Assembly: GCA_903918045.1 (NCBI GenBank)
Contig: CAIXCY010000110.1
Span: forward strand, 1-37,180
Length of the DNA: 37,180 bases
Direction of reading: 5' to 3'
Origin: an uncultured Bacteroidia bacterium
Lineage (GTDB): Bacteria; Bacteroidota; Bacteroidia; Bacteroidales; Prolixibacteraceae
Shown here: in pieces, positions 36,148-37,180 of the stretch
Numbering within the stretch: position 1 is the first letter of the stretch
Layout of the letters: the number at the start of each line of letters is the position of its first letter
Program-made: the position numbers and the translations under genes
The notes under the pieces: model-generated
Database searches by the model: none
The model's input: the letters and a program-made list of their open reading frames with translations, nothing else
Told to the model about the DNA's origin: nothing

Positions 36148-37180
36148 TTCTATTTGAAAAAACGATACTCGTTAACGGGTTGCGTGTAATTGCCCACACC
36201 GATCGCTCCACCCCTTTTGTGGCCGTAAATGTTTGTTACAATGTCGGAGCTAAACATGAAGATCCGTCACGGACCGGTTTTGCACATCTTTTTGAACACC
36301 TTACATTCGGCGGATCACAGCATGTTCCCGATTTTGACACCCCTATACAAAATGTCGGAGGTCAAAATAACGCCTTTACCACAAACGATATTACCAATTA
36401 TTACATCACCGTTCCGGCAAATAATATCGAAACAGCATTATGGCTGGAATCCGACCGGATGCTGGGTCCAAAGTTTACAAAGAAGGGGCTTGACGTTCAA
36501 CGAAACGTAGTGATTGAGGAGTTCAGGCAACGGAACCTCAATAAGCCCTATGGCGATACATGGCATCTTCTGCGTGACCTTGCCTATAAGGTTCATCCCT
36601 ACCGGTGGCCGACAATTGGTTTAACTCCGGAACATATTGAGCAGGCCACCATGGAGGAGGTCAAAGATTTCTTCTTTCACCATTATGCTCCCAACAATGC
36701 AGTTTTGGTAATATCCGGTAATATCTCAACTGACGAAGCCTTTCGATTGGCCGAAAAATGGTTTAGTGACATTCCGCAAAGGGAATTAAAAAATGGTTTA
36801 ATAGTGCCAGAACCACTTCAATACGAGGATCGTGAACAAACCGTTTCAAGGGATGTCCCCATAGACACGTTTTATGTGGCCTGGCACATGAGTTCCAGAC
36901 TCGATCCTGATTTTTACGCCGCAGATCTGCTTACCGATATTTTATCAGGTGGAAATTCTTCACGTGTTGAAGAGCGCCTTGTAAAAGGGCAAAAACTCTT
37001 TGCCGAGGCAGATGTCTTTTTAAGCGGTGAAAATGATCCCGGTCTTCTTGTAGCCACCGGAAAAATGAATGAGGGAATTGACTTTGAAACCGGACGCAAA
37101 GCCCTTATTGAAGAGGTAATGAAAACAACCGAATCCCTTGTTACCCCCAATGAACTCGAAAAAGTCAAGAATAAAGTAGA
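36144..37180 (+). CDS. M16 (insulinase-family) zinc peptidase, partial
   Basis: The gene starts with ATG at 36144, overlapping the preceding TGA, and runs off the right edge after 345 codons. The inverted zinc motif HxxEH is clear: FAHLFEHLTF with His48, Glu51 and His52. The distal ligand is near Glu125/Glu126 in NVVIEEFRQR. This first half is the catalytic lobe of an M16 peptidase. Such proteins in Bacteroidota are often periplasmic or mitochondrial-processing-peptidase-like; no signal peptide is seen here (MILFEKTILVNGLRVIAHTD), which favours a cytoplasmic protein. Whether a second inactive lobe follows cannot be known. Confidence 0.9.
   Translation, partial: MILFEKTILVNGLRVIAHTDRSTPFVAVNVCYNVGAKHEDPSRTGFAHLFEHLTFGGSQHVPDFDTPIQNVGGQNNAFTTNDITNYYITVPANNIETALWLESDRMLGPKFTKKGLDVQRNVVIEEFRQRNLNKPYGDTWHLLRDLAYKVHPYRWPTIGLTPEHIEQATMEEVKDFFFHHYAPNNAVLVISGNISTDEAFRLAEKWFSDIPQRELKNGLIVPEPLQYEDREQTVSRDVPIDTFYVAWHMSSRLDPDFYAADLLTDILSGGNSSRVEERLVKGQKLFAEADVFLSGENDPGLLVATGKMNEGIDFETGRKALIEEVMKTTESLVTPNELEKVKNKV

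Overview
This window looks like a chromosomal stretch of a Bacteroidota, probably of the Bacteroidales/Marinilabiliales kind. The evidence is convergent. Promoters have the phylum's -33 TTTG / -7 TAnnTTTG form, with exact 19-nt spacing in three cases. Ribosome binding sites are mostly absent. A DUF3467 gene follows rpoC. The window also encodes a TamL-type lipoprotein Omp85, the type IX secretion protein PorT, and an EtfBA/acyl-CoA dehydrogenase cluster. I cannot name a genus. No insertion sequence, CRISPR array, rRNA or prophage is visible.

Positions 1-18100 (nearly all minus strand) are core information-processing DNA. In transcription order: an etfB-etfA-acyl-CoA dehydrogenase operon runs off the left edge. 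Upstream of it lies the block rpsU - xerC - hpf - tRNA-Tyr/Gly/Thr - tuf - (tRNA-like remnant) - secE - nusG - rplK - rplA - rplJ - rplL - rpoB - rpoC - DUF3467. Hairpins stand at the junctions where product stoichiometry should change: after tuf, after rplL, after rpoB, and a tandem pair after DUF3467. Where many bacteria carry tRNA-Trp between tuf and secE, this genome has only a roughly 52-nt element with an acceptor stem and T arm.

Positions 18141-26434 hold envelope and metabolic genes: tamL plus a helix-hairpin-helix membrane protein; a divergent TrmH/SpoU RNA methyltransferase; and a tight operon of a PurL C-terminal-half-like protein, ubiE/menG, porT and a COG2509 flavoprotein.

Positions 26553-32795 contain an SDR dehydrogenase, then an LtaS-like membrane phosphotransferase followed by three glycan genes (RgpF family, DUF4422, GT2). 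A convergent WaaP/Kdo-kinase-like gene closes the group. Together they suggest a small surface-glycan/phosphate decoration locus whose product is unknown. This is the most plausible place in the window for undescribed biology.

Positions 32796-37180 hold a 42-residue lipoprotein-like ORF, gapA with a clear promoter and terminator, a frameshifted RelE/ParE-like toxin remnant in a 440-bp decayed region, a pyrimidine-rich tract, a 132-residue helical protein, a nitronate monooxygenase/FabK-like enzyme, and an M16 zinc peptidase running off the right edge. Most of the window is ordinary conserved chromosome; the findings are mainly local oddities within it.
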